Of a stretch of DNA of 64,000 nucleotides, positions 10,166 through 22,296 are shown one piece after another. A program made the position numbers and the translations under genes. The stretch comes from Breviolum minutum Mf 1.05b.01. Taxonomy: Eukaryota > Sar > Dinophyceae > Suessiales > Symbiodiniaceae. Location: contig DF239563.1 of assembly GCA_000507305.1 (NCBI GenBank), forward strand, positions 82,301 to 146,300, read 5' to 3'. Under the pieces are notes generated by a model. The model was not told the origin of the DNA. It searched no databases and was given only the letters and a program-made list of their open reading frames with translations. Within the stretch, counting starts at the first letter, position 1. Every line of letters begins with the position of its first letter.

Positions 10166-13100
10166 GAGAACACACCTGGCCCTGGTACTTATGACATCAA
10201 CAACTATACAGCCGCTCAAAGTTGCTGGGGAGCTCAAAGTGAAGATTCTCTGAAGGATTTCTGAAGGAAATATTAGGAACATATCATTGAAATACCCTTG
10301 ATGGTTCAGAAATCCGGCGAGAAAACCACCGTTTGGATGGTGCAAAAACCTTGCAAAAATAATGGGATAAACTACCAACCTCAACTGGTGAAACCGCCTG
10401 GATTTGTGAACCATCAACAGTATCACGTTTTTGGAATGGGATCCACTTTCCAGGAACCACCGAACCACCTAGGAGTTTGTCTTTTTGTTTACGTGGATCC
10501 AGTGGATCCGGGTGTAAACCTTCACGAAACCCACGCAAAAATAAAGGTCTTCGCATCCATTTCATTCACGCTCATTGAATATTGAAGCAGAGGGTTTTTA
10601 AGTTACACATCATAGTAATGTAATGTGTATCTAATTTCAAGAAAAGCAAGGAGTGTACACATTGCGTTTGGTACATTTTTTTTGAATATACATAGACATA
10701 CACATACATATAATCTGTATATATCGATATATCATCGATACCTTGACAATGTATATATATATAATTATATATATGATTATATACATATTGGTTACATATG
10801 CCATCAACATGTCGATGTGCTTGACACCCCCGCATGGCCTTCCAAAAACGTTTTTTAAGGCGCTTCGAAAGTCTGTGCGGCGACCATCGGTCGTCCGGAT
10901 TCAGCAAAGTCTGCAAGGTAGTGGCCGTGGCTATGGGAAAGCCATGGAAACAACAAGAAAATCCATGGAAAACCACCTTCTAAGTAGGGTGAAATAACCC
11001 CATTTACCTATTTATTTTCGGGCATTTATAGGGATATGATAACCTTCATCAAAGGGAGAATCAATTTTTTAGAGCAAAAAACACACGTTTTTTGGGAAGC
11101 CTTTTTTTTTTCATTGTTACATGTTGGTCTTTCAGAAGGGAATTTTTGTTGTTAGAATACCTCCATTTTTTTTGTCTAAAAGGCGGATGGAAGCTCCCAA
11201 AGAGGAGAACTACCATCAGGCACAGGGGGAATGGGGGAAATCCACTCCATGGTGGTGTCCCAAAAAATTTTGGAATCCTCCAAAAAAATCATCCCTTTTG
11301 AGTTTGGTAACCAAGCTTTCAAAACTGAAGACTTGCAGATGAAACTTCGACATGTTTGGAGGATTTTTGCAGGGGTCGGGGTGGAAACTTCAAAGTGTCC
11401 CCAGGAGGGCCTCACCTATCCAACTGAAGCCTGGGAGTGTACGTCACGCACTTACATCACTCGTAGTCATTGGGTTTGTTTGTTTGAATGGCAGAAAATT
11501 CTCCTCTACAGCCAGGAGGTTGTTTTTTCTCTTCACTGATTCACCCTTCCCAAATAAGTTCGATTTGATTTCGTGTTGTCTTTTTTTCTGTCACATTCTG
11601 TCACAATTAAACTCCCATGTCCATCCCACATGGGTAAGTGAACGCCCAGGACAGCAGCAACGCCCCGAAAGTATATGGTCTTCGGCACGGAATCGCGAGA
11701 TGCCCAGGTGCTTCCGGTTGAGAGGTGGTTTTTAAGATGAGGGATTTGAAGGTAAGGAAGTTCAGTGGGAAATTCATGACATCTTTGGAGATCATCATTT
11801 ACTATAAGCTTTGGAGATCATCATTTTTGAAGCGGCTGGTGGCTTCCAACATTTCTTGATGTGCATTTCTTTTGAGGGGTAGGTGATCCATTTTTTTTGT
11901 CAAGAAGGTTTTTGTCAACTTTTAATTTGCGATCTTGGAGCCGAGCCACTTAGATACAGTCCCATGGATTGTCTTGGATCCACCAAAACATCACGAAAAA
12001 ACACCACCAAATCACCACCACCAAAACTAGAAAATGAAAAAAAAACACATCCCCCCCCAAAAGATGTGGACCCCCATTTTTCCCGCAAAATCCTTTGTTA
12101 CAAGTTTCGCAACTTGGTTTGGCAGGTTTTTGATATGGACCTTCTAAAAGAATGCGCTCACACAAGGCGGCCTTGGAGCTTCTACAAGATCATTTTGGGA
12201 CCAAACACATCTGGTGGTTGGTCAATTTGAGACTAATTTTGTCCCCCCAAAAAACTAGCAAAGATTGTTGGAGTTGATGTCATGAATTTCGACCCATCCC
12301 CTGTAATGGGTCGCAACTTTGAGATGCAAAGTATGGACAGGTTCGTTTTTTGTTTAAAGAGAACAGGTACACTCCCTGAAACTAACCATTTTCGCCCTTG
12401 AAAATGGTTTTGGTTGGAAGATGATCCTTTTCTTTTGGGTTTTGGCATATTTTCAGGGGCGCTTGCTGTTAGTTTCAGGGAGTGTAAAACTTGCATGGAT
12501 AATTTCTTTGATCTTCTTTGATGCAGGTATGGCATAGTTGGGCCTGGGCTGGTCTACAACCCGGATGACAGGAGTTTTTTTGGATGCGACCGGTCGCATT
12601 GATATCGAAATCAAGAATTGATATACATATTTTGGAAATCATAAGTCTACTGATTTGAAATAGAATGCTCATAAATTTGTTCTTCTTTCCCCTTTCAAAA
12701 TCTTTGAACACTTTACTTGATCCACTTTGAAGCTTCATATTTTGTGTGAAATTCATTGAAACTCATTTGTCAGGAGAGTCCGGCCATCCTCAGCGCGGCA
12801 TTCGTTCCCTCGTTCTCGCAACAGCCAGGTGAATTCGCACGACACGTGACTTTCAACTGATGAATCCTCCAAGTTTTTTTCCCCCCCAAAATTACGATTC
12901 TCCAAAAAGTTCAATCTACCTTCAATCATTGGTTTTCCCTGAAACTAAGGATGGTTGGAAGACTAGCTAGTTATACTTCAGGGAAATCGCCTATTTTCAG
13001 GGGCTATGTTTGCTAGTTTTTGGGAGTGTATTACCCATACCATCCATGTATGGTATATTTACCTACATTTACCACAAAAATCAACCATTCATGTGGGGTA

Positions 13101-14060
13101 AATATACCATGGGATGGTATGTAACTATGTATTTCACCAGACATGTTGGGGCTGGTGAACCATCAATGTCACGCTCGCTGTGGTTTCGCCAGGTTCAGTC
13201 CTTAAGTCGAGATGGTGTGGCGCCTTGTGCCTACCAGCATGACCAGGCCAATGATCCTGAAAGTGATGGATATATCAATGAATCAATATTCCTGGAACCC
13301 AAATGACCTCTATGACCTCTATTTTTGAAGGTCAACCCCCAAAACAAGGCCTTTTCCAATCAAAACAAGGGTCATTTGGGTTCCAGGTTTAGATATTCAT
13401 GGATAACCTCCAGAGAACTAACGGAACCTGAACATGTCCGACCTTAGAAACGGATTTTGTTCTAGCCATCAAATCTTGCAGAATATTTCAGAGTTTTTGA
13501 AAGGAAGGTTTGTTTTGAACACGATTGAACAGGAACATTTGTTTTTGATGGCAAAAGCAATGGCTATACTGTTGATGGAAGAAATCCTAAACAACCACCA
13601 GGGATGTATCCCAAACCCTGTAAATAATGGCATAAACTACCAACCGTAAACTGGTGAGTTTACCGGATTTCTGAACCATCAACCGTAGCACCATCTAGCA
13701 CTTCCATGTGGAGTTTTTTTTTTTGGGCAGGATTCGATTGCTACCAAGCAGGCCAATTCCAAGAGGAGGTGCCCTGTACACATCCGATTTGATGGACAAA
13801 AATACAAACAATCCGGTGAATTGGTTGGGGTCAATTCATTGGATTAAAAAGTTGAGAATTTTCATATATTTTATTTTACTGGTGCAGTGTCTATCAACAG
13901 TGAGTCGAAGGTAGGTGTATACATCTAAGAGATGTCCATGATTTCGTTGACTTGTAACAAGAGTTGTATCACGTCTTGAGGACTGCGCAAGCCTTTTCCT
14001 TTGGCAGAGCTTCGCGGTTTCCGGTGGCCGCCCATTTCTTGGGGAGGGTGTCCAAGACAG
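10166..14060 (+). CDS. Sperm-tail PG-rich (SHIPPO/STPG) repeat protein, partial model
   Basis: Exons that can be read: 10166 to about 10225, with TPGPGTYDINNY; 10860-10917, ATIGRPDSAKSAR; 11650-11707, SIWSSARNREMPR; 12527-12571, YGIVGPGLVYNPDD; 12774-12828, PSSARHSFPRSRNSQ; 13193-13246, RDGVAPCAYQHDQ; 13981-14060, QAFSFGRASRFPVA. The alternation of PGPG-Tyr motifs with an FG..R motif is the signature of the STPG/ODF3 family, whose members bind axonemal microtubules in cilia and flagella. Phases agree between 11650, 12527, 12774 and 13193; the other joins have missing or uncertain exons, and neither terminus is identified. Most exons are 45-58 nt, about half a repeat each. Introns contain MITE-like elements. 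Confidence 0.65.
10297..10423. repeat. MITE-like element, family A copy 2
   Basis: Ends TTGATGGTTCAGAAATCCGG and CCATCAACAGTA, with internal AATGGGATAAACTACCAACC. Lies in an intron of the PG-rich gene. Confidence 0.8.
12368..12486. repeat. MITE-like element, family C copy with perfect 19-bp ends
   Basis: The left end TACACTCCCTGAAACTAAC (12368-12386) is the exact reverse complement of 12468-12486. It is 119 bp, non-coding, and lies in an intron of the PG-rich gene. Confidence 0.9.
12934..13031. repeat. MITE-like element, family C diverged copy
   Basis: Begins TTCCCTGAAACTAAG and ends CTAGTTTTTGGGAGTGTA, a diverged version of the 12368-12486 element. Confidence 0.7.
13567..13687. repeat. MITE-like element, family A copy 3
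   Basis: Ends TACTGTTGATGG and CCATCAACCGTA. Internal AATGGCATAAACTACCAACC. Within an intron of the PG-rich gene. Confidence 0.85.
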
Positions 14061-15036
14061 GCAGAAGTATGAAGAAGAAACACCTGGTTTCCATCACCCA
14101 GAATAACTGGAAGTATGTGAGATGTCGAAGGTGGACTCAAAAAATCCTGTCAGATTTGTTCGCACATCTCAGCCATCTCGGCTGAAATTTCGATAGCATT
14201 CAGCTTTCAAAGATCTCAACTTTCACAAGTGGACATCAATGGCAGTTCTATCATGCCATAGCAAACTACTTAAAAACACTGGTACCAAAATCACTCAAAG
14301 CATTTTATAGTCAATATGATGCAATGTATCTCTTCTTCGTGTCAAGCAACAACCACAAATTTTGTCTTGAAAACTGGGACTCATGACTCTTCACTCAGCC
14401 ATCAACCAGCCATCAGCTCGTCAGCTCCATGCAGGCTGGTTTTGTTGCTTGGGAATCGGGAAGATCTACCTGTTAAAAAGTTGAGATTAAAGGAATGATC
14501 ATTCCCATATACTGTATATTGTATATATATATATTATATATCATTACTGTATATCACAGTGTATCAGTATTTTGCTTTTATGGTATTGTCTATGTCTTAT
14601 GTTTTCGTTTTATGAACCTGTGCTGCTTTATGTATCTAAGCATATGTTCCTGTATGTACGTATCTTATCATTTATTCATTGTTTTATTTATTCATGTATC
14701 TCTTTATCTATTTACATATTTGTCTATTTCGCTGATTGTAATTTGTTAATTAATTCATTGTTTGAATCTTATTTATCTAGTTTTTGATTTGTCTACTTGA
14801 TTTATTTGTCCAATTCTTTCTCTATAATTTTCTCGATTTGTCTTATCTAGAAAGGTTATTGTTGTGTCCGTTTAGGTTATTTCTATATCATTATATAGTT
14901 TTCGCAAATTTATTTATTCATGCGTCAACTAATTCATTCATGTATATTGTTCCTCACTAATTTAAAACTTATATCAAGTGTATATTGTTCTCCAGGCTCA
15001 TCATCTTACATACTCATCCAGCGTTCGCTTTTCCAG
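14061..15036 (+). other. Spacer between the PG-rich gene and the PEX13-like gene
   Basis: No recognisable exon. From about 14500 to 14960 the DNA is AT-rich with degenerate TTTATTCATG-type repeats. Confidence 0.4.
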
Positions 15037-16616
15037 GCAGCGCCACCCAAGCCCTGGGAGCGTAACAGGAGACGTTGATCCATTTTTCTGTGGAGAAGTT
15101 TGACATTTAAGTGAACTTGAAGATATATACCTCATAGATCCTGATAGTGACATCACATTGGCAATTGAGTTCCTTGGCTGTACAAACCAACACGCTGCAC
15201 TACAGGAGAGCTGGATCTACGCCAGCTGCAGTAGCTGCAAGTGCCGCGGGGGAAGGTTTGCTCACTCTGAATGTTAAAACCACAAGTAGAATAGGAAGCA
15301 ACACAGAAAACATGTATCCTCAACGCTTCCTACTGGCAGGAACCATTTGATCCAAAAATAGCATCCTGGCCACACATGTTTCAAACAGCAGCTTTAGAGC
15401 TTTTGGAGTTCAAGATTGTTGATGTTACGAGAGCCGATCGGAAAAATCAACATCGGTTTCAGCTGCTGCGAGGTACTCCTGACGTTACAAGCAGTGTAAA
15501 CGAAGCTGCGGCAAGTACTTCGTCGTATGGGCCTGAGCTGGAAAGATCTCTGAGGTTGGTTGGTTTATGTAGGGGATTATACTACCCTCTGTTATAGGAA
15601 TATATATGGGAATTGCCCATGGAATTATTGTAGTCACTACCTCACTAACCAACCAGTACAATGGGATGATTTTGCGATCCCAGTCAATTCCTGGATTTTT
15701 TTTCGGGGTGACTTAAACGCATTGTCGGCAGCTAGAAACTCCAATGGACACTCCAACTACAGGTTGGTCACACCATCATCCACGTCCTATGCGAACACTG
15801 GCGGTTCGTACGGAGGGAGCTCAATGTATGGCGGTTCGATGTGCCCTGTTGGTGTCATTGATGTGGGGAAAATGTTCAAGTCTTGATATATGAATATATA
15901 TGATATCGTTATGCCACCCAGGACTTCCCAAAAAGGCTTACAGTATGATTGTAGAGCACTCTTGTTAGATGCATCAAGTGCCAAGAAAGAAACATCAAAA
16001 TCTTCGCCTGGAAAGTGTGGCAGGTACGGTGGATATGGAAGCAGCTATGGCGGTGGCTATGGTGGATACGGTGGCTATGGTGGAATGAGTTCCATGTACG
16101 GTGGCTATGGCGGCTCCATGTATGGTGGTTCAATGTATGGGTCCGGGTCTTGGTTTTGAGGTCCACATGGGCCTTTAGATTCTCGGAGATGTTTTTTTTG
16201 GAAAATAATTCCATTTCATGTACAGCATACATAACCGTATATTTTCTATTTGCTTGGAAAGCTTGCTGGAAAGCATGAATATGTCTGCAATGTTCACTTC
16301 AACAGGCCAGAGTTGCACAAACTGGCACCCAAACACAGATCAAAAAGTGCTGACTACCGCTGCTGTTTTGGGTGCTGTTTGATTGATATTTCCGTAGGAC
16401 TTTTCTCGTGACTTGCTGATATACATATGTATATATATATATATAACATATACATATGAGAATTTAATGTATATACTCCATATTTTCTGTATAATGTTTG
16501 TCATATCCTTTGGTAACATGGTTTTTGGATATTTTTTTGAAAGAACGAATTGCTTCTCATCAAGGCGTGGAATGTATGGATCTGGTTATGGTGGCCAACA
16601 GGGAATGGGCATGTGA
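15037..16616 (+). CDS. PEX13: Peroxin-13-like protein, N-terminal and Gly/Tyr-rich part
   Basis: Six exons join in phase: 15037-15068, 15206-15255, 15473-15554, 15763-15840, 16024-16140 and 16565-16612. The product begins APPKPWERN, the hallmark start of PEX13. A Ser/Ala/Thr-rich linker follows, then a long Gly/Tyr/Ser/Met stretch with repeats such as GGYGGYGGMSSMYGG and MYGSGYGGQQGMGM. PEX13 is a peroxisomal membrane docking factor for matrix-protein import. The frame meets TGA at 16614, but a GT donor overlaps it and the membrane part of PEX13 would still be missing, so the gene probably continues. The exon at 17120-17176 (RMEEIRETNTWFL) is a candidate continuation. Two introns are bounded by 8-bp direct repeats. 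The first codon is not seen. Confidence 0.7.
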
Positions 16617-16639
16617 GCCGACTCTGGGTGGAACCTGAC

Positions 16640-16753
16640 ATGATGGTTCAGAAATCCGGCTAACCTGAGGTTGGCAGTTTATCCCATTATTTACGAAGCT
16701 TTATAGATAACAATGATAACAGGTGGTTAGCCGGATTTCTTCCATCAACAGTA
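16640..16753. repeat. MITE-like element, family A copy 4
   Basis: Left TGATGGTTCAGAAATCCGGC, right GCCGGATTTCTTCCATCAAC. The inverted AAATCCGGCTAACC arms are about 20 bp long. Confidence 0.85.
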
Positions 16754-17119
16754 TGGGACCAAATGGGACCTGACATGATGATCCATGTGTTATTTTACAT
16801 GAAATTTTTGCCTTTGATAATCGATGACTCCAAACACACCCCAACTTGAAACCTTAAAAAAAATGCATCAAATTTCCTGCTTGAAAGTGAACACATCCAA
16901 GGTGACAATTATTCAAAGAAAACTGGGCAAGTTGAGAGTATCTGAGACGAATTGATGATGTAAACTTTTTGATTTTTGGACACCACATTGACAAAAAGGT
17001 ACGGGAACCGACAACAAGAATCGGAGTTCTTTGTGCCAAAGGTGCCTGAGCAGCCACAGGAGCCCAAGATTTGAACAACTCTTGTGTTTTCGATGTTTGG
17101 AAGTTTCGGCATTTCGAAG

Positions 17120-17176
17120 GATCCCAAGAACAACCGAATGGAAGAGATTCGTGAGACAAACACGTGGTTTCTGGAG
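17120..17176 (+). other. Candidate exon, possibly PEX13 continuation
   Basis: Open exon after AAG reading NNRMEEIRETNTWFLE, which looks helical and is consistent with the region after the Gly/Tyr stretch in PEX13 proteins. The splice phase with 16612 is not resolved. Confidence 0.35.
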
Positions 17177-18122
17177 ACCGGGATTGGGAGATGGGAGATG
17201 GCAAGACCGTGGAATTGCCAGACTTGCTTTCACTACATTGCTTTGTGGATAATGGAACGGCGGCTGCTGCTAGCGATTCTTTTCTTGTCACTACCACCAT
17301 CTTTTTTGATGATTCATAAGCATTGTTCAAGTCATTATGGATTATGAGCATCAATATCATTATTCTTATTGTTGGGGCACTGATGCATGGGGGTTGTGGT
17401 GGGAGTGAATGGGTCTCTGAAACTTTAGATCAAAGCTGTGTTAGCCACAAGGCATGGATCCCCCTTGGGTGACGAAGAAACATACGGGCTTGTGTGCAGT
17501 GATTTCGTAAGACAAAGATTCACTGCTTTCTTCCAGAATCTCCTGAACCGTCTCATTGAACACGAACTCAGCAAGATATGACTAAGCCGACTAAGCTACT
17601 TGTACGCGTTTTGATCCCTTGCCGCTTCTCACAGCCCTTTCTGGCTTTTTGATCCCTTTAAGTTGCATCGCAGGACGGCGTGTATTTCTACGGCGATCGC
17701 GCGTACCAGCCACTCGGACTAAAGCTACTGGGTTTGGCGTTGGAAACATATTGCAGAGACCCTATGAGACCGAGACCCTTCAATTTGTTGCAGATTTCGT
17801 GGTTGCCACGATCGCCATGATCAACCATGACCAATCAACATGAACCAGTTTCCAAATGTTCGAATTATTTATTAACGACCCTCCTTGTGATTCTATATGA
17901 ATTCATGTTTGCACAGTGGGATGAGGTTTGGGCAACGGATACTGAATGGCCTAGCCAAATTACGATTGGCAGTTGGAAGCTCAAGTGGACGTAAAGATTT
18001 GTACAGATGCGTGCACTAAACATCACCGTTCATAAAGGTTGATACACTACTACTACGTGAATCAGATTCCATGATTTATATGTTGTTTTGATGGTACAGA
18101 TTCTCAAAATGATCCCTCCCAG
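17177..18122 (+). other. Long intron or spacer, no gene recognised
   Basis: Only short open frames without motifs. Confidence 0.35.
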
Positions 18123-18241
18123 GTATTTGAAGGCAAAGTTCCTCCTGCAGTCTTTCGTCAAGCTTTTGCCTTTGCCATTGCTTTTGGTTCGGTGTTGGCT
18201 GCTGCATTGGTGCTTCACCGAGTCTTGAAGCCACTTTGGCA
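18123..18241 (+). other. Candidate exon with a hydrophobic segment
   Basis: After CCCAG the frame reads VFEGKVPPAVF, then a run such as FAIAFGSVLAAALVLH that could span a membrane, then RVLKPLW. It abuts a MITE-like element. Gene assignment unknown; a membrane part of the PEX13-like gene or a separate gene are both possible. Confidence 0.35.
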
Positions 18242-18352
18242 AGTGGGTGTTTCCAAAACTAGGGGTGGGCCCCCCAAATGGATGGTTTATAATGGAAAAT
18301 CTTAAAATGGACGATTTGGGGGCAATTACCACCATTTTCGGAAACACCCAAG
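18241..18352. repeat. MITE-like element, family B copy 1
   Basis: AAGTGGGTGTTTCC at the left and GGAAACACCCAAGT at the right, about 110 bp. Confidence 0.75.
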
Positions 18353-21046
18353 TGTCAATCTTTGTTGAAATTTTTCCATTCAGATTCGTATGACGATTCT
18401 GATGAAATTGAATATTCCTCTATGATATTCACAGGGCTTTCCAGAATACCTGAATTGCCACGACAATATTCCCATCATTTTTCCATAGGGACGACCTGGA
18501 AATTTCCGGGTCGAAAGGTGCACCGTGCAGTGCGGAGACGCAAGCAGTTGGCCTGGATCTCAGGTGTTGCATATCTTCGGAAAGTCATCTTACCTTTGGA
18601 AGGGGGTATGAGTCAGATTCCTTCCCAGGTAAGGTCACATTACCAGAAAGACCTGGAGAATTGACGAAATAGATTCTTTGATATTGCATTAAAATGTAGT
18701 AAACAGTGTTTTTTTTGCCCTTCCATGCTGTCTCATTTAGTAGCTTAATGTTATCATGGTTGAAGCACCCCTATGACCATCTGCTATTCAACCTGCTCCA
18801 AGACTGATTCCACAAGATCGGCTGGAGCCTTTCGTTCAATATCTCCAAACATTCTGCACCTGTGAGAAATTAATGGAAATGAAATTCAAATTCTTACTAT
18901 ATGATAGTGGTAGTTACTTCAACATGTGGCAACAGAGGAAACTCATGTTGAAAAAAGCAAAATTTCCCCTAGAAACAACTTGACACACATATTCTCCAAC
19001 ATTTTTTTCCCCTTACCTTTTTTACCGGTAGGTTTCCTGATCAAAAGGGAGGTAACTCGCAGCATTCTGCGTTCGCCATGTTTTTTCGTCATGTTGGAGT
19101 CAAAACCTGAGGCTTGGGACGCTTTCCGGAGGCAACTCCATTTCACCCTGGTTAAATTAGGAAGGATTGAGATAACATCGTTTTCAGTGATGATGACGGA
19201 ATGTTGGAAGAACTACTCATAACAAAAAATACTTGTACTATACCATACTAAAAGTATAACGATTTCCAAAGGTAATACAAAGAGATATCAAAGAGATACT
19301 AAGTATGTGAATGACTTTGCACTTCCAGGATGTTTTCACCTGCCATTTGCCAGGCAGGTGGCTGCACCAGCGTCCGAGAGCCCAAGCGATGAAGATTTGG
19401 GATGTGAAGCATTTACCAGCTTTATGATATGGAAGTCTGCCATGTTTGCCCAGTTGTTTTTGTCAAACTGTCAATTTTTCATATTTGATGTTTGTAGTAC
19501 AGTTCGTTACTTCAGCAAGTGTTTTTATAGATTTAGTAGATTGATTGAAGTTGCTTGGAAATACCGTCTCAAACCAAATCATGTCCAACCAGCTTGCCCC
19601 AAACAATGCCTGCTGCCTCGACTCAGGTTGAGGGCATCTTTGTGATGTGAAAAGCAAGCGGCGTTTTGACTTGGGATCTCCAGTGATGGACAACTTCAAA
19701 GAGTTGTATTGTACTAATATAGTAGATACTGTGTATATATATAATATATGTAATTGTCATCATTGCTGTAATCAAAATTGATTAAGGCAATTAGTCTCAG
19801 AATTGCTATCAAGTGTTATTAGTTCAAGCATAGGTTGTCATATTAGACGCTCACACACACACACCCTCTCCCTCTCAGTTTTTTGCCTGATTTCCTCCAT
19901 GAAGCGCACGCAGGCCACTAAACGTGCTGAAGGTGCACGTACTGCGGAATGTGTCAACGGCTCCTCAAACTTTGGCTGGTGCCTCCTGCCGCCATGTGGA
20001 TATACTATCACGAGTATCGCACGGACATGTTGGAAGCAGACCATTTTCACATTTGCAACATACTTTATAAAAGTCATTTGTATCTTTTGGTAAATGCATT
20101 GGACGTTGGAGAGTTTGGTGAAGGGGTAGTTCATAAATAGATTTATGGTCCTGTCAGTACCATGAATAGCCACGTGAATGATATGCGTGATGTTTGAGCA
20201 GTTCAAAGGAACGTTGTATAATCCCTCGAAAAATCTTCCATGTGCATCTTGGTAATGATACATTGGTAATTTCGAATGACATTCATCCCCATAAACGCTA
20301 TGAATCTTGGCCTTTGATGTAAACCTCAAAGTTTTCAAATTACCTCATGGAGTAGGGAACGATATTCATGGCTTCATTCCTTCAGCTTGGTTCAAGGCAA
20401 AACCCTGAAGCACAAGTTGATCAAACGGCTTAGTTAAGGAATACCCTTGTGGATATTTCTAAACTGTTCAAGACTTGAGAAGAGCCTTAATAAATATTTT
20501 GAGGCATAATGAAATGATATTGTGAGGTACCAGTTGCAAGAAGTTTGTGTTAAAAAGGTATAAACAAAGAAGCGATTCAGCCACACCAAGCCAAGAATTA
20601 GTTTGTTTAGGGCCCAGTCCAATTCCCAATTCCTCAATACTGCCTACATAACATCTGCACTCTGGCATGGCTTCTGCACAGCTCGGGGCTCAGCTCATCT
20701 CTTGCAATGGTTATCTCAAGTTATGAGCTTCTCTATACATAAAATATACATCCAAATAGATCCTCAAATATAGATATCCTTCAATAGAAGTAGATGTCCC
20801 GAAAGTGTAGCTATATACCTTCATTTTGATGTTTGTTTCCTTTTTGTTGGGTGCTTCAGGCAAGCTGCAACTGCATTTGCCTCGGCCACGGAAGATATCG
20901 AGGCTTGGGGGATATCCAGAGTCCATGGAAGCCTTGAACCCTACAGCTTAGCTGCTAGCCTGCTAGGCGAGACAACCAGGCGATGTCAACATTTTTGATT
21001 TGAGCCTGGTAGTGCCAGCCTTGGGTCACAAGTTCTTCAGAGATTT
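18353..21046 (+). other. Spacer or long introns with few candidate exons
   Basis: Possible short exons are near 19369 (VAAPASESPSDEDLG) and 20869 (QAATAFASATEDIEAWG), both after an AG|G site; the second could belong to the ABCG gene N-terminus. Neither is assigned with confidence. Confidence 0.3.
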
Positions 21047-21153
21047 GCTGGGTGGTGATTTCAAAGATTTTTAGTTTCACCCCTATGAATTTGGAGAAAT
21101 GATCCAATTTGGCGAGCATATTTTTCAAATGGGTTGGTTCAACCACCAACCAG
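21047..21153. repeat. MITE-like element, family D copy 1
   Basis: GGTGGTGATTTCAAA at the left, TTCAACCACCAACCAG at the right, core GGAGAAATGATCCAATTTGG. Confidence 0.75.
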
Positions 21154-21193
21154 TTTGAGAGTTCTCCATGGCTTTTTTTGTTTGTCACATCAG

Positions 21194-22264
21194 ATTGTCT
21201 TTAAGGTGAAGGGAGCAAAGAAGGGAGATGAGCCGCGGAAGGTAAAACTGACGCAATTTTGTTTGCAGGGCCAACATGGACCAAGACACTGCAAGTGTAT
21301 GGTCTTTGTTTTTCAGTGGGTGTTGAAACCTTGATTTCTGAGAGTTTCTGTTTGATCTTGGCCTGAAAGTCATGGGAGACATGATTTTCATAGTGAATGC
21401 CAGATTTTGTCCAATGTGAGCTGCAATTTCCCTCCGGGAAGGCACGTAGCTGCGGGTTTCGGAGACAATTCGATGAAAAAACGTGGTGAGAGCATGTTAG
21501 TAGAGCGGAGAGGTCCAAATTTTTTGGATAACATGGTGCATTTAAATCACAGGAGATGCCATTCTTTGCAATGATGTAAAACAGGACAATGAAAAAAACA
21601 TATTGCAAAATGCTTCATTTTTGAAGTTACTTGGAGGTTGTCCGCTGTGATGGGTGCCAGTGGCTCTGGCAAAACGTGCTGAAGCCTAGTGTGTGAAAGG
21701 GGAATCCACAGGAATCCATGATGTTTTTTGTTTCCTTCAGAAATTCCGTTTAACTATGCTGATACCTGATTTGAAGACTGAAGATTGTTGAAAAACAAGA
21801 ATTGAGCATGTTTGAGGCAGTCTTTCTTGATATTCAGGCAGAATGCTAGCCACGGGACATCATGATAAGTTCTGTCCAAAATCGTTCTGGACAAAATGAT
21901 GATCAGGAAAGAAATGGGGTTCAGCAATCTCATTAAAAACTGGGTGGTGGTTTGAAACATTTTTTATGTTCATCCCTATTTGGGGGAAATGATCCAAATT
22001 GACTTGCGCATATTTTTGAGATAGGTGGGTGGTTCAACCACCAACTGGAAAAGATTCAGATTTCAGAACCGTTTTGGTTCCACTTCCACCTCCTGGTTGG
22101 TTTCTTTGAAGGAGGAACCCCACGGTTTTACTAGGCAACGATCCGATGCACCCCGTCAATGACTGAGGTCTGTCTTGACAGCCATTCGAGGCTTAGAGGC
22201 CGCAGGCTCCGAAACATGCGGCGAGGCGCTGTGTGGGGGTGATGGTGGTGATGGTTATCTTTTG

Positions 22265-22296
<32 letters not shown>

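Noticed and set aside
16614..16616. TGA as the true end of the PEX13-like gene
   Set aside because: A GT donor overlaps it and the membrane part of the family would be missing. Kept as an alternative only.
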